Shown here: positions 41,072-48,700 of the stretch, in pieces
Layout of the letters: each line of letters begins with the position of its first letter
Numbering within the stretch: position 1 is the stretch's first letter
Assembly (NCBI RefSeq): GCF_008087625.1
Contig: NZ_CP042997.1
Coordinates: 3,596,001-3,660,000, forward strand
DNA: 64,000 bases
DNA from: Aquisphaera giovannonii
GTDB lineage: Bacteria; Planctomycetota; Planctomycetia; Isosphaerales; Isosphaeraceae
Reading direction: 5' to 3'
Made by a program: the position numbers and the translations under genes
Notes under the pieces: generated by a model
Databases searched by the model: none
What the model saw: the letters and a program-made list of their open reading frames with translations, nothing else
What the model was told of the DNA's origin: nothing

Positions 41072-41401
41072 GATGCTGCTCCCAAGATTGTGCGCGACGG
41101 GCCGCGGCGGGCCTTCCGGCGGGCCGGCCGCGACGAATGCCAGGCGTCGTGAGCGGGACGCGAAGGTTCGCGGGCGTCCCGATGGGTCGAGGGCTCGGTT
41201 CATGCATCCGCGGGAGAGTCGCGGTGCGACGCCTTATGATCCTTTTATGATAGGGCCGGCGGCACGCGGGGGCAACCCGACATGGCCCCGCCGGGATCAT
41301 CCCCGGGCCGGCCCCGGCGCGGGGCGAGGGCATCGGCATCGCTATCCTTCCGCCGGCTGGTACAATGGCGTCGGTTGCACGCGAACGACAAGGAGACACG
41401 C
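41072..41401. other. Divergent intergenic region (330 bp) with opcA promoter element
   Basis: The gap lies between the RND adaptor and opcA. TACAAT at 41361-41366 is a good -10 about 36 nt before the opcA ATG. I see no matching -35 and no metal-sensor operator that I can recognise for the efflux genes. Confidence 0.45.
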
Positions 41402-42571
41402 ATGGCGAGTCCCGAGAGCTCGACGGAGGCCTTCCTCCAGGGGCAGGGAATTCCGGTGGACCTGCGGGACATCGAGTCGCAGCTCCAGCAGCTCTGGGGG
41501 CCGGCGGCGGAGCGGGTCGGCGGGCCGGAGACGGAGCACCCGCACGTCACCCGGGTCTCGCTGGCGAACGTCCTGATCGAGCGGCTGGCGGCCGACGCCG
41601 AGGGCCTGCGGCCCGTGGTGGAGCAGGTCATCTCCAAGTATCCCTGCCGCGCCATCGTGATCCGCGGGTCGGACGACCCGGAGAAGCGGATCACGGCCGA
41701 GGTGTCCGCCCTCTGCCACCTGCCCGACCCGGGCATGCCCCAGGTCTGCTCGGAGTGCATCGTCCTGAACGCGGGGCCGCAGGCCGAGGACCTCATCGCC
41801 GGCGCCGTCCGGCCGCTGCTCGAGGCGGACCTGCCGCTGGTCCTCTGGTGGACCACCGACCCCCGCGATCACGAGGCCCTCTTCCGCGACCTGGGCGACG
41901 AGTGCTCGCGGATCCTGCTCGACCTGCCCGACCCCGGGACGCCCCTCGAATCCCTCGAGCTGGGGCTGGACCCGACGATCTGCGCGTGCACCCGGGACAT
42001 CGAGTGGTTCGGCCTGACCCGCTGGCGCGAGCTCGTCGCCCAGTTCTTCGACCCGCCCTGCCACCACGGCACGCTCAACCGGATCGACTCGCTGCAGATC
42101 GAAGTCGAGACGCCGGAGCCGTCCCGGCCGCCCCGGCTGGCGATCTGGATGGCGGCCTGGTTCGCCGGCCAGCTCGGCTGGAAGCCGCAGGGCAAGCCGT
42201 CCCGGGATTGCTCGCCCGACGGCTGCACGTTCCGAGCGGACTTCCTCGGCCCGATGGGCACGCTGGCGGCGGAGATCGTCACCCACCCGGTGACCGAGGG
42301 GCGCCCCGCCCGCCCGGCGATCCGGGGCGTCACGATCACCGCCTCCGGCCCCGAAGGCGCGGAGCGGTTCCGGGCCCGCCGTTGCAGCCCCGGGTCGGAC
42401 GACGTCTGCATCGACGCCCGCGCCCCGGACTACTGCAAGCTGCCCAGCACCGTGCGCTCCCCCGAGATCGACGAGGCGATCCGCCTGGTCGCCGCGCTGG
42501 ACGCCTCGCGGAACGACCCCCCGTTCGACAACGCGCGGCCGATCGCGCTGTGGCTCCTGAAGCATGCCTGA
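41402..42571 (+). CDS. opcA: Glucose-6-phosphate dehydrogenase assembly protein OpcA
   Basis: OpcA binds and activates glucose-6-phosphate dehydrogenase in cyanobacteria and actinobacteria, and related proteins occur in planctomycetes. The 389-residue product has the expected segments: THVTR-type N-terminal region (PHVTRVSLANVLI), CRAIVIRGS, the SECIVLNAGPQAEDLIAG stretch, LPLVLWWTTDP, and GLTRWRELVAQFFD. AAGGAG lies 7 nt before the ATG at 41402. The usual partner zwf is not in the window. The stop overlaps the methyltransferase start by 8 bp. Confidence 0.88.
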   Translation: MASPESSTEAFLQGQGIPVDLRDIESQLQQLWGPAAERVGGPETEHPHVTRVSLANVLIERLAADAEGLRPVVEQVISKYPCRAIVIRGSDDPEKRITAEVSALCHLPDPGMPQVCSECIVLNAGPQAEDLIAGAVRPLLEADLPLVLWWTTDPRDHEALFRDLGDECSRILLDLPDPGTPLESLELGLDPTICACTRDIEWFGLTRWRELVAQFFDPPCHHGTLNRIDSLQIEVETPEPSRPPRLAIWMAAWFAGQLGWKPQGKPSRDCSPDGCTFRADFLGPMGTLAAEIVTHPVTEGRPARPAIRGVTITASGPEGAERFRARRCSPGSDDVCIDARAPDYCKLPSTVRSPEIDEAIRLVAALDASRNDPPFDNARPIALWLLKHA

Positions 42572-44183
42572 CGAATCCGCCGGGGCGGCGGCCTCGCGTT
42601 CCGGGCGTCGCCGGGACCTCGGCGATTTCCAGACGCCCCCCGCGCTGGCGGCGGCCGTCCTCCGGCGACTCTCGGCACAGGGCGAGACGTTCGACCGGAT
42701 CCTGGAGCCGACCTGCGGCCGGGGCGCCTTCCTCCGCGAGGCCATGGCCCTGGCGCGGCCGCCCCGGGAGATGATCGGCGTCGAGGTCCACCCGCCGCAT
42801 GCGGACGAGGCGGCCCGTCTCGCCTCCGAAGGCCCCGGCCCCCGCGTGGAGATCCTCCCGGCCAGCCTCTTCCACCTGGACCTCGCGTCCGACCTGCGCT
42901 GGCGAGATGGCGGCCCCTTGCTGGTCGTCGGCAATCCGCCCTGGGTGACGGCGGCGGAGCTGGGCCGGCTCGGCAGCGGCAATTCGCCGGCCCGGCGGAA
43001 CCTCAAGGGGGCCTCCGGCCTGGAGGCGAGGACCGGCGCCTCGAACTTCGACCTGGCGGAGGCCGTCTGGATCAAGCTCCTGGAGGAGCTCGCCGCCGAG
43101 AGGCCCACGATCGCGATGCTCTGCAAGACGGCGGTCGCCCGCTCGGTCCTCGATCACGCCCGGCGTCGGGCCATCCCGATCGCCGAGGCCGCCCTGTTCG
43201 AGATCGACGCCCCGCGGTGGTTCGGCGCGGCGGTCGGGGCCTGCCTGCTCCGGGTGGCCGTGGGGCCGCCCGGGTCCGGCGTCGTCGATTCGATCCCGGT
43301 GTTCGCCGACCTGGACGCCGACGCCCCGCGGGCGGTCCTCGGCTTCCGGGGCGGCCGGATCGTGGCCGACTCCGGGGCCATGGACCGGATGGCGTTCGGC
43401 CTGGGCGAGTGCCCGTGGACGTGGCGGCAGGGCCTGAAGCACGACGCCGCCGACGTCATGGAGCTCGTGTGGTCGCCGGATGCCGGCTGGCGGAATGGCC
43501 TGGGCGAAGTCGTCGAGGTCGAGCCCGACTGCCTCTATCCGCTCGCGAAGGGGGCGGACCTGAAGCGCGACACGCCGGCGGGCCGCCCGCGGCGGGCCGT
43601 GATCGTGACCCAGCGGGCCCTCGGCGAGGACACCGGGGCGATCCGCGGCCGCTGGCCGCTCGCCTGGGATTACCTGGAGCGGCACGCCGGGCGGTTCGAC
43701 CGGCGCAGGTCGTCGATCTATAGGGGCCGGCCGCGGTTCGCGATCTTCGGGATCGGGCCGTACAGCTTCGCCCCGTGGAAGGTGGCCGTGGGCGGGCTGC
43801 TCCGTCCCCCGGCCTTCCGGGTCGTCGGGCCGGCGGGCGGGCGGCCGACGATGCTCGACGACACCTGCTACCTTCTGCCCTGCCAGTCCGCGGCCGAGGC
43901 CGCCGTGCTGGCGACCCTCGGCAACGGGCCCGTCGCGCAGGCCCTGATCGCCGCCCTGAGCTTCGCGGACGCGAAGCGGCCCGTCACCAAGCGCCTGTTG
44001 CAACGGCTCGACCTGTCGGCCATCCTGTTGCGGGCCGACGACGTCGAGCTCGCCTCGGCCGCCCGGGGGCTCCTGGACGGCCTCGGGCCGGCCGACGGGG
44101 ACGGCGGGGAGAGCGTGCCCGAAGTCATCGGGCGCTGGAAGCAACAGTTCCGCGAACGGCCGCCGTCCCCGGGCGGAGTTTGA
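42564..44183 (+). CDS. Orphan N6-adenine-type DNA methyltransferase
   Basis: The 539-residue protein has the SAM-binding region DFQTPPALAAAV plus LEPTCGRGAFL (motif I, 48-57) and the amino-methyltransferase motif IV as NPPW at 124-127 (VVGNPPWVT). The C-terminal half is probably the target-recognition part (for example RFAIFGIGPYSFAPWKVAV). This is the layout of N6-adenine methyltransferases in type I/IIG-like and solitary systems. No restriction, specificity or BREX/DISARM gene is adjacent. It overlaps opcA by 8 bp, so the two are translationally coupled. The possibility that it methylates RNA or is inactive cannot be excluded. Confidence 0.8.
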   Translation: MPDESAGAAASRSGRRRDLGDFQTPPALAAAVLRRLSAQGETFDRILEPTCGRGAFLREAMALARPPREMIGVEVHPPHADEAARLASEGPGPRVEILPASLFHLDLASDLRWRDGGPLLVVGNPPWVTAAELGRLGSGNSPARRNLKGASGLEARTGASNFDLAEAVWIKLLEELAAERPTIAMLCKTAVARSVLDHARRRAIPIAEAALFEIDAPRWFGAAVGACLLRVAVGPPGSGVVDSIPVFADLDADAPRAVLGFRGGRIVADSGAMDRMAFGLGECPWTWRQGLKHDAADVMELVWSPDAGWRNGLGEVVEVEPDCLYPLAKGADLKRDTPAGRPRRAVIVTQRALGEDTGAIRGRWPLAWDYLERHAGRFDRRRSSIYRGRPRFAIFGIGPYSFAPWKVAVGGLLRPPAFRVVGPAGGRPTMLDDTCYLLPCQSAAEAAVLATLGNGPVAQALIAALSFADAKRPVTKRLLQRLDLSAILLRADDVELASAARGLLDGLGPADGDGGESVPEVIGRWKQQFRERPPSPGGV

Positions 44184-44195
44184 AGGGGAGTCGCC

Positions 44196-44960
44196 ATGGC
44201 CTTCGCCCGCATCAATTACTTCAGCCGGTCGCTCGGGAAGGCCTCGTCCGTCACCGTGGTCTTCCCCGACGACCCGGCCGTCCCGAGGCCCTGGTCGGCC
44301 TTCTACCTCCTGCACGGGCTCTCCGACGACGACACGATCTGGGCGCGGAGGACGAGCGTCGACCGCTACGTCGAGGGCCTCCCGCTCATCGTCGTCATGC
44401 CCGACGGCGGCCGCGGGTGGTACTCGAACGCGGCCGTCGGCTTCGCCTACGAGGACGACCTCGTCAAGGACGTCGTCGGCCTCATCGACCGGACGTTCCC
44501 CGTCAAGGCGGAGCGAGCCGGCCGGGCCATCGGCGGCCTCTCGATGGGCGGCTACGGCGCGGTGAAGGTGGGCCTGAAGCATCACGAGATGTTCGGCAGC
44601 ATCAACTCCCATTCCGGCGCCGTCGGGATCTGCCAGGCGGATTACCATAAGGATGAGAGGCTCAAGGGCATCGGGGGCGAGCTGGACCGGATCTTCGGGC
44701 CGGACCCGAAGGGAGGGAAGGACGACCCGTTCGCGATCGTCGAGAAGCTCGATCACGGCCGGATCCCGCCGATGCGCCTCGACTGCGGCAAGGATGACTT
44801 CCTCCTGGGCCAGAATCGCGCCTTCCACGCCCACCTGGAGTCGATGCGCGTCCCGCACGAGTACGAGGAGTTCCCCGGCGACCACAACTGGCCCTACTGG
44901 GACCTCCACGTGCAGGAGGCCCTGGCCTTCCACGCGCGGAACCTGCACATCCGGAAGTAG
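44196..44960 (+). CDS. Esterase family alpha/beta-hydrolase
   Basis: The 254-residue protein is of the esterase D / S-formylglutathione hydrolase-like type. The nucleophile elbow is GLSMGGYG with Ser116; the LLHGLSDDD stretch forms the oxyanion region; Asp in CGKDDFLL and His in PGDHNWPYWD complete the triad. No signal peptide is present, so it is likely cytoplasmic. GAAGGGGAG lies 5 nt before the ATG, and the gene starts 12 bp after the methyltransferase stop, suggesting cotranscription. The physiological ester is unknown. Confidence 0.9.
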   Translation: MAFARINYFSRSLGKASSVTVVFPDDPAVPRPWSAFYLLHGLSDDDTIWARRTSVDRYVEGLPLIVVMPDGGRGWYSNAAVGFAYEDDLVKDVVGLIDRTFPVKAERAGRAIGGLSMGGYGAVKVGLKHHEMFGSINSHSGAVGICQADYHKDERLKGIGGELDRIFGPDPKGGKDDPFAIVEKLDHGRIPPMRLDCGKDDFLLGQNRAFHAHLESMRVPHEYEEFPGDHNWPYWDLHVQEALAFHARNLHIRK

Positions 44961-45008
44961 CGGCCCGGCCGGACTTCGAACGTGCTCTTCTGTCCAGGCC
45001 CGGATGTG

Positions 45009-45017
45009 CTATAAGAT
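45009..45017 (+). promoter_or_regulatory. -10-like CTATAAGAT upstream of recN
   Basis: The same nine bases as upstream of tsaB, 78 nt before the recN start. CGAACGTGCTCTTC at 44977-44990 is a poor match to a Gram-positive-type LexA box and is only noted. Confidence 0.4.
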
Positions 45018-45094
45018 AGGCGACGGAGGCGGAGCGCCGGCCGGCGAGGGGCCCGGCGCAGCGATCCAGGCGCGGTCAGGGAGACCCGATCGTC

Positions 45095-46876
45095 GTGCTT
45101 CGAGAGCTATCGGTGCAGAACCTGGCGCTGATCGAGGACGTGCAGGTGGAGCTGGACCGGGGCTTCTGCGCCTGGACGGGCGAGACCGGCGCGGGCAAGA
45201 GCCTCCTGCTGAATGCCCTGGGGCTGGTGCTGGGCGGCAAGGCGTCGGCCGAGCTGGTCCGCGCGGGGAAGTCCGAGGCCAGGGCCGCCGCCGTCTTCGA
45301 GGTGGAGCAGCCGGCCCTGCGGGCGGAGATCGAGGCCATCCTCGGGGGCCCGCTGGACGACGAGGGGCTGATCATCACGCGTCGGATCTCGTCCCAGGGG
45401 CGGAGCTCGTCGCAGGTCAACGGCATGCCCGTGACGATCGGCACGCTCCAGCGCCTGGGCGAGCAGCTCGTGGACATCCACGGGCAGAATGAGGGCCGGG
45501 CGCTCCTCGACCCGGATCGGCAGCGGTCGCTGCTGGACGGCTACGGCTGCCTGGGCGAGCCGCTTTCCGTCTACCGGAAGGCGAGGGCGGAGCACGACGA
45601 GCTGCGGAGGCGGCGGCAGGAGCTGCTGGACGCCAGCCAGGCGAGGGAGCGGGAGAAGGCCCTGCTCGAGTTCGAGCGCGACGAGCTCGCGTCGGCGGAC
45701 CCTCGCGAGGGGGAGTACGACGAGCTCGTCCAGGAGTCGCACCGGCTGGCCAACGCCGAGGCCCTCCGCACGGCCGCGGCGGACGGCTACGACGCCCTCT
45801 ACGAGGCCGACCGCTCCGCCCAGGTGATCCTCAAGCGCGTGGCGCGCGGGCTCGAGCCGCTGGCGAGGTCGGTGCCGGAGCTCGCCGAGGCGGCGGGGAC
45901 GCTCGAACGCCTGGCCGACGAGGTCCGGGAGGTGGCGTACTGCCTCCGCGACCTGGGCCAGGGCTGGGATGACGACCCCGCGCGGCTCGAGGACGTGGAG
46001 ACGCGGCTGGCGACCTATCGCCGGCTCTCGACCCGGTTCCACTGCAAGCCCGACGAGCTGGCCGCCCGCCGCGAGGAGACCGAGGCGAAGCTCGCGGCGA
46101 TCGAGCGCGACGACCACGACCTGGAAGGCCTGGACGGGCCGCTCGCCGCCGCGTTCCGGCGGATGAAGGACGCCGCGGAGGCGCTCACGGCGGCGCGCCA
46201 GAGGACCGCCCGCGACTTCGGCAAGGCGATCCAGGCGCGGCTCAAGCCGCTGGGCCTGGAGCGTGCCAGGCTGAGCGTGGAGGTGGAGCCGCGCGAGCTG
46301 GGCGACGACCCGACGGCGCCGAGTCCCCCCGAGCACGGCGCGGATCGGGTCGAGATCATGTTCCTGGCCAACCCGGGCGAGGTCCCCCGGCCGCTCCGCA
46401 AGGTGGCCTCCGGAGGCGAGCTCTCCCGGCTCACGCTCGCCGCCAAGAGCGTGCTCGCCTGCTCCGATCGGGTGTCCACGCTCGTGCTGGATGAGGTGGA
46501 CACCGGCGTCGGCGGCCGCCTCGGCGCGGCGCTCGGCCGGACGCTCGCGGAACTCGCGACGCATCACCAGGTCGTCTGCGTCACCCACCTGCCGCAGGTC
46601 GCCAGCTACGCCCGGCGGCAATGGGTCATCCGCAAGCAGGTCGAGCGGGGGCGGACCCGGACGACGATCACGCCGCTCGACGAGGCCCTCCGCGTCGAGG
46701 AGCTGGCCGCCATGATGCGCGGGGCCTCCGCCGACGACGGCACGCGACAGGAAGCCATGGCCATGCTCCAGGAGGCGAGGGAGCGGCTCGGGGAGGACGA
46801 AGCGCCTCCCGCGTCCCCCGTCGCGGCCGCCGCGTTGGCCGGCTCGAACGGACGCGCGGGGGCGAGGCGACGATGA
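45095..46876 (+). CDS. recN: DNA repair protein RecN
   Basis: RecN is an SMC-like ATPase acting in double-strand break repair. The 593-residue product has the N-terminal ATPase half with Walker A GETGAGKS (29-36) and DIHGQNE, a coiled-coil middle (about 160-390), and the C-terminal half with the ABC signature ASGGELSRL, Walker B VLDEVDTGVGG and the VTHLPQVAS histidine switch. The start is GTG at 45095, with GGGAGA upstream. A Pro/Ala-rich tail of about 30 residues is extra. Its stop overlaps the next start as ATGA. Confidence 0.96.
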   Translation: MLRELSVQNLALIEDVQVELDRGFCAWTGETGAGKSLLLNALGLVLGGKASAELVRAGKSEARAAAVFEVEQPALRAEIEAILGGPLDDEGLIITRRISSQGRSSSQVNGMPVTIGTLQRLGEQLVDIHGQNEGRALLDPDRQRSLLDGYGCLGEPLSVYRKARAEHDELRRRRQELLDASQAREREKALLEFERDELASADPREGEYDELVQESHRLANAEALRTAAADGYDALYEADRSAQVILKRVARGLEPLARSVPELAEAAGTLERLADEVREVAYCLRDLGQGWDDDPARLEDVETRLATYRRLSTRFHCKPDELAARREETEAKLAAIERDDHDLEGLDGPLAAAFRRMKDAAEALTAARQRTARDFGKAIQARLKPLGLERARLSVEVEPRELGDDPTAPSPPEHGADRVEIMFLANPGEVPRPLRKVASGGELSRLTLAAKSVLACSDRVSTLVLDEVDTGVGGRLGAALGRTLAELATHHQVVCVTHLPQVASYARRQWVIRKQVERGRTRTTITPLDEALRVEELAAMMRGASADDGTRQEAMAMLQEARERLGEDEAPPASPVAAAALAGSNGRAGARRR

Positions 46877-46998
46877 CGCGGCGAGGGGCGCCACCGGCGA
46901 CCGGGGCCGCGGCCCCGCCGCCCCCCGCCCGGGCGACTGCGACGGCCGCCGCCCCGGCACAGCCCGCGTTCGAGGCCGGCGCCCCGCTGTTCGTCTAG
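46873..46998 (+). pseudogene. 41-codon segment ending in an in-frame amber codon before the membrane-protein gene
   Basis: The ATG at 46873 overlaps the recN stop by 4 bp. The frame reads 41 codons (Ala/Pro-rich, ending FEAGAPLFV) to TAG at 46996-46998, then GGG and ATG (47002) of the next gene in the same frame. The segment therefore looks like the cytoplasmic N terminus of that membrane protein cut off by one stop codon. The alternative is a short leader peptide that couples translation. Confidence 0.55.
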
Positions 46999-47001
46999 GG
47001 G

Positions 47002-48699
47002 ATGTGGCTGTGCCACCTCGTCGCGGCGTTCGCCTTCGTCGCCCGGTTCGGGCCCGACGTGCCGCTCTGGGATGACTACGCGGTCATCCCCCAGCTCTGC
47101 GGCGAGCGGCCGGTCACGCTGGAATGGCTCTGGTCCCAGCACTCGGAGCACCGGATCCCGCTGGGGAGGCTCATCCTGCTGGCGAGCTTCCGCGCCGCGG
47201 GGGGGAGCCCGCGGCCCGTGATGTTCCTCATGGCCGGCCTGCTCGGCCTCCTCGCGGCCCTGCTCATCGTGGCCGCGAGGCGGGCCCGCGGCGGGTCCAG
47301 CTATCACGACGCGATGCTGCCGATCGTCCTGCTGATCCTGGGCCATCACGCCAACCTGCTGTGGGCGATCCAGATCGTCTACGTCCTGCCGGTGTTCCTC
47401 CTCGGGGCCATGCTCGCCCTCGTGGCCGGCTCGCGGACGGCCCCCCACCTGGCGTCCATGGTCGTCGCCGCCGTCTACCTGACGATGCTCCCGCTGTGCA
47501 ACGCCGGGGGGCTCGCCTTCGTCCCCGCGATGGCCGCGTGGTTCTGGGCCACGGCCGCCGGCCTGATCGTGGTCGACGGCAGGGCCGCGAGGCCGCGTGC
47601 CGCGATCCTGGCGCTCTTGCCGATACCCGCCCTCGTGCTGACGGCCCTGTACTTCCGGGGGTACGCGGCGCCGCCGCACCACGCGGCGCCCGGGGGGCCC
47701 GCCGCGGCGGCCCGGACCACGGCGCAGTTCCTCGGCATGGGCCTGGGCGATCCGGGCGCGAGCCTCTGGCCCTGGTCCGGGATCCTCGTCGTCGCGATGC
47801 TCGCCGGCTCGGTCGCGACGCTGGCCCTCGCCTGGCTCAAGCAGCTGGGGGAGCGGGCCCGCGTGGAGGGCCTGCTCTGCGTGCTCGGGGCGGTGGCGTC
47901 GCTGGCGATCGGCTCGGGCTGGGGCCGCTCCGGCGAGGACGTCTCCGCCGGGCTCCAGTCGCGGTACACGACCCTGGCCGTCCCGGCGATCCTGGCCTCC
48001 TACGTCGCCTTCTCGGTCTACGGCTCGCGCGTGACCCGCCGGCTGATCCCCGCCATCATGGGGACGATCGCGGCCATCCTCATCTGGCCCAACGTCCAGG
48101 AAGGCCTGAAGGCCGGCCGCCGCGCCGGGGAGCAGTCGGCGGCCTTCGACCGGGACCTCGCCGCGGGCACGCCGACGTTCCGGCTGGTCCGTCGCTACTC
48201 GCCCTTCCTCCATCCGTCGCAGGAGGACTTGCGCACCTCGCTCGAGAGCCTCAAGAGGGCCGGGATCGGCAAGTTCCGCATGCTCCGCCCGGACCCTCCT
48301 CTCAGCGAGCAGCCGGTGGCGCTCACCCCGGCGGACGTCCGCCTGGCGCGATGGGACGGGCGGACGATCGAGGCGACCGGGCCGGATCCCTGGGTCCGAT
48401 TCGACCTCCCGGCGCCGGTGCCTGCCTGCGGGGTCCGGATACGCTATGATCATCAGAACGCCGCCGGGGCGCCCGCCCGATTCCGGCTCGCCTGGCGCCG
48501 GCCCGGGCAGGATGACTTCCCGGACGACCAGCAGTACGGCAACTGGAACCTCCCCTCCGGCCGCGACCTGGAGGTCACGGTCTGGATCGACGACGTGGTC
48601 TCGCAGCTCCGCCTCCAGCCGGACAACCGGCCGTGCCGGTTCACGATCCGCGAGATGACGCTGCTGACCCCACCCTCGAACCGCGGCGAGGCCCCCTGA
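47002..48699 (+). CDS. Polytopic membrane protein, possible GT-C-type glycosyltransferase
   Basis: From ATG 47002 the product has 565 residues with about ten hydrophobic segments, then a soluble C-terminal region of about 150 residues (from near PLSEQPVALTPADVRLARWD) that looks like a beta-sandwich. The first loop contains PLWDDYAVIP and SQHSEHRIPLGR, an acidic pair and His motif of the kind found in the first external loop of GT-C enzymes. The start has no spaced ribosome binding site and follows an in-frame stop by 3 nt, so the true N terminus may lie at 46873. The next gene is a relative with the same motif order. Catalysis is inferred, not shown. Confidence 0.6.
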   Translation: MWLCHLVAAFAFVARFGPDVPLWDDYAVIPQLCGERPVTLEWLWSQHSEHRIPLGRLILLASFRAAGGSPRPVMFLMAGLLGLLAALLIVAARRARGGSSYHDAMLPIVLLILGHHANLLWAIQIVYVLPVFLLGAMLALVAGSRTAPHLASMVVAAVYLTMLPLCNAGGLAFVPAMAAWFWATAAGLIVVDGRAARPRAAILALLPIPALVLTALYFRGYAAPPHHAAPGGPAAAARTTAQFLGMGLGDPGASLWPWSGILVVAMLAGSVATLALAWLKQLGERARVEGLLCVLGAVASLAIGSGWGRSGEDVSAGLQSRYTTLAVPAILASYVAFSVYGSRVTRRLIPAIMGTIAAILIWPNVQEGLKAGRRAGEQSAAFDRDLAAGTPTFRLVRRYSPFLHPSQEDLRTSLESLKRAGIGKFRMLRPDPPLSEQPVALTPADVRLARWDGRTIEATGPDPWVRFDLPAPVPACGVRIRYDHQNAAGAPARFRLAWRRPGQDDFPDDQQYGNWNLPSGRDLEVTVWIDDVVSQLRLQPDNRPCRFTIREMTLLTPPSNRGEAP

Positions 48700-48700
48700 C

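Noticed and set aside
42336-44948. Open frame of 870 codons on the minus strand
   Set aside because: Antisense to the methyltransferase and esterase genes, whose motifs are on the plus strand.
44977-44990. Possible LexA box upstream of recN
   Set aside because: Only one half-site (CGAAC) matches the Gram-positive-type consensus; the other half is poor.
46996-46998. Recoded stop (selenocysteine or pyrrolysine)
   Set aside because: The codon is TAG, not TGA, and no selenocysteine or pyrrolysine machinery or structure is visible; mutation or a leader peptide is simpler.
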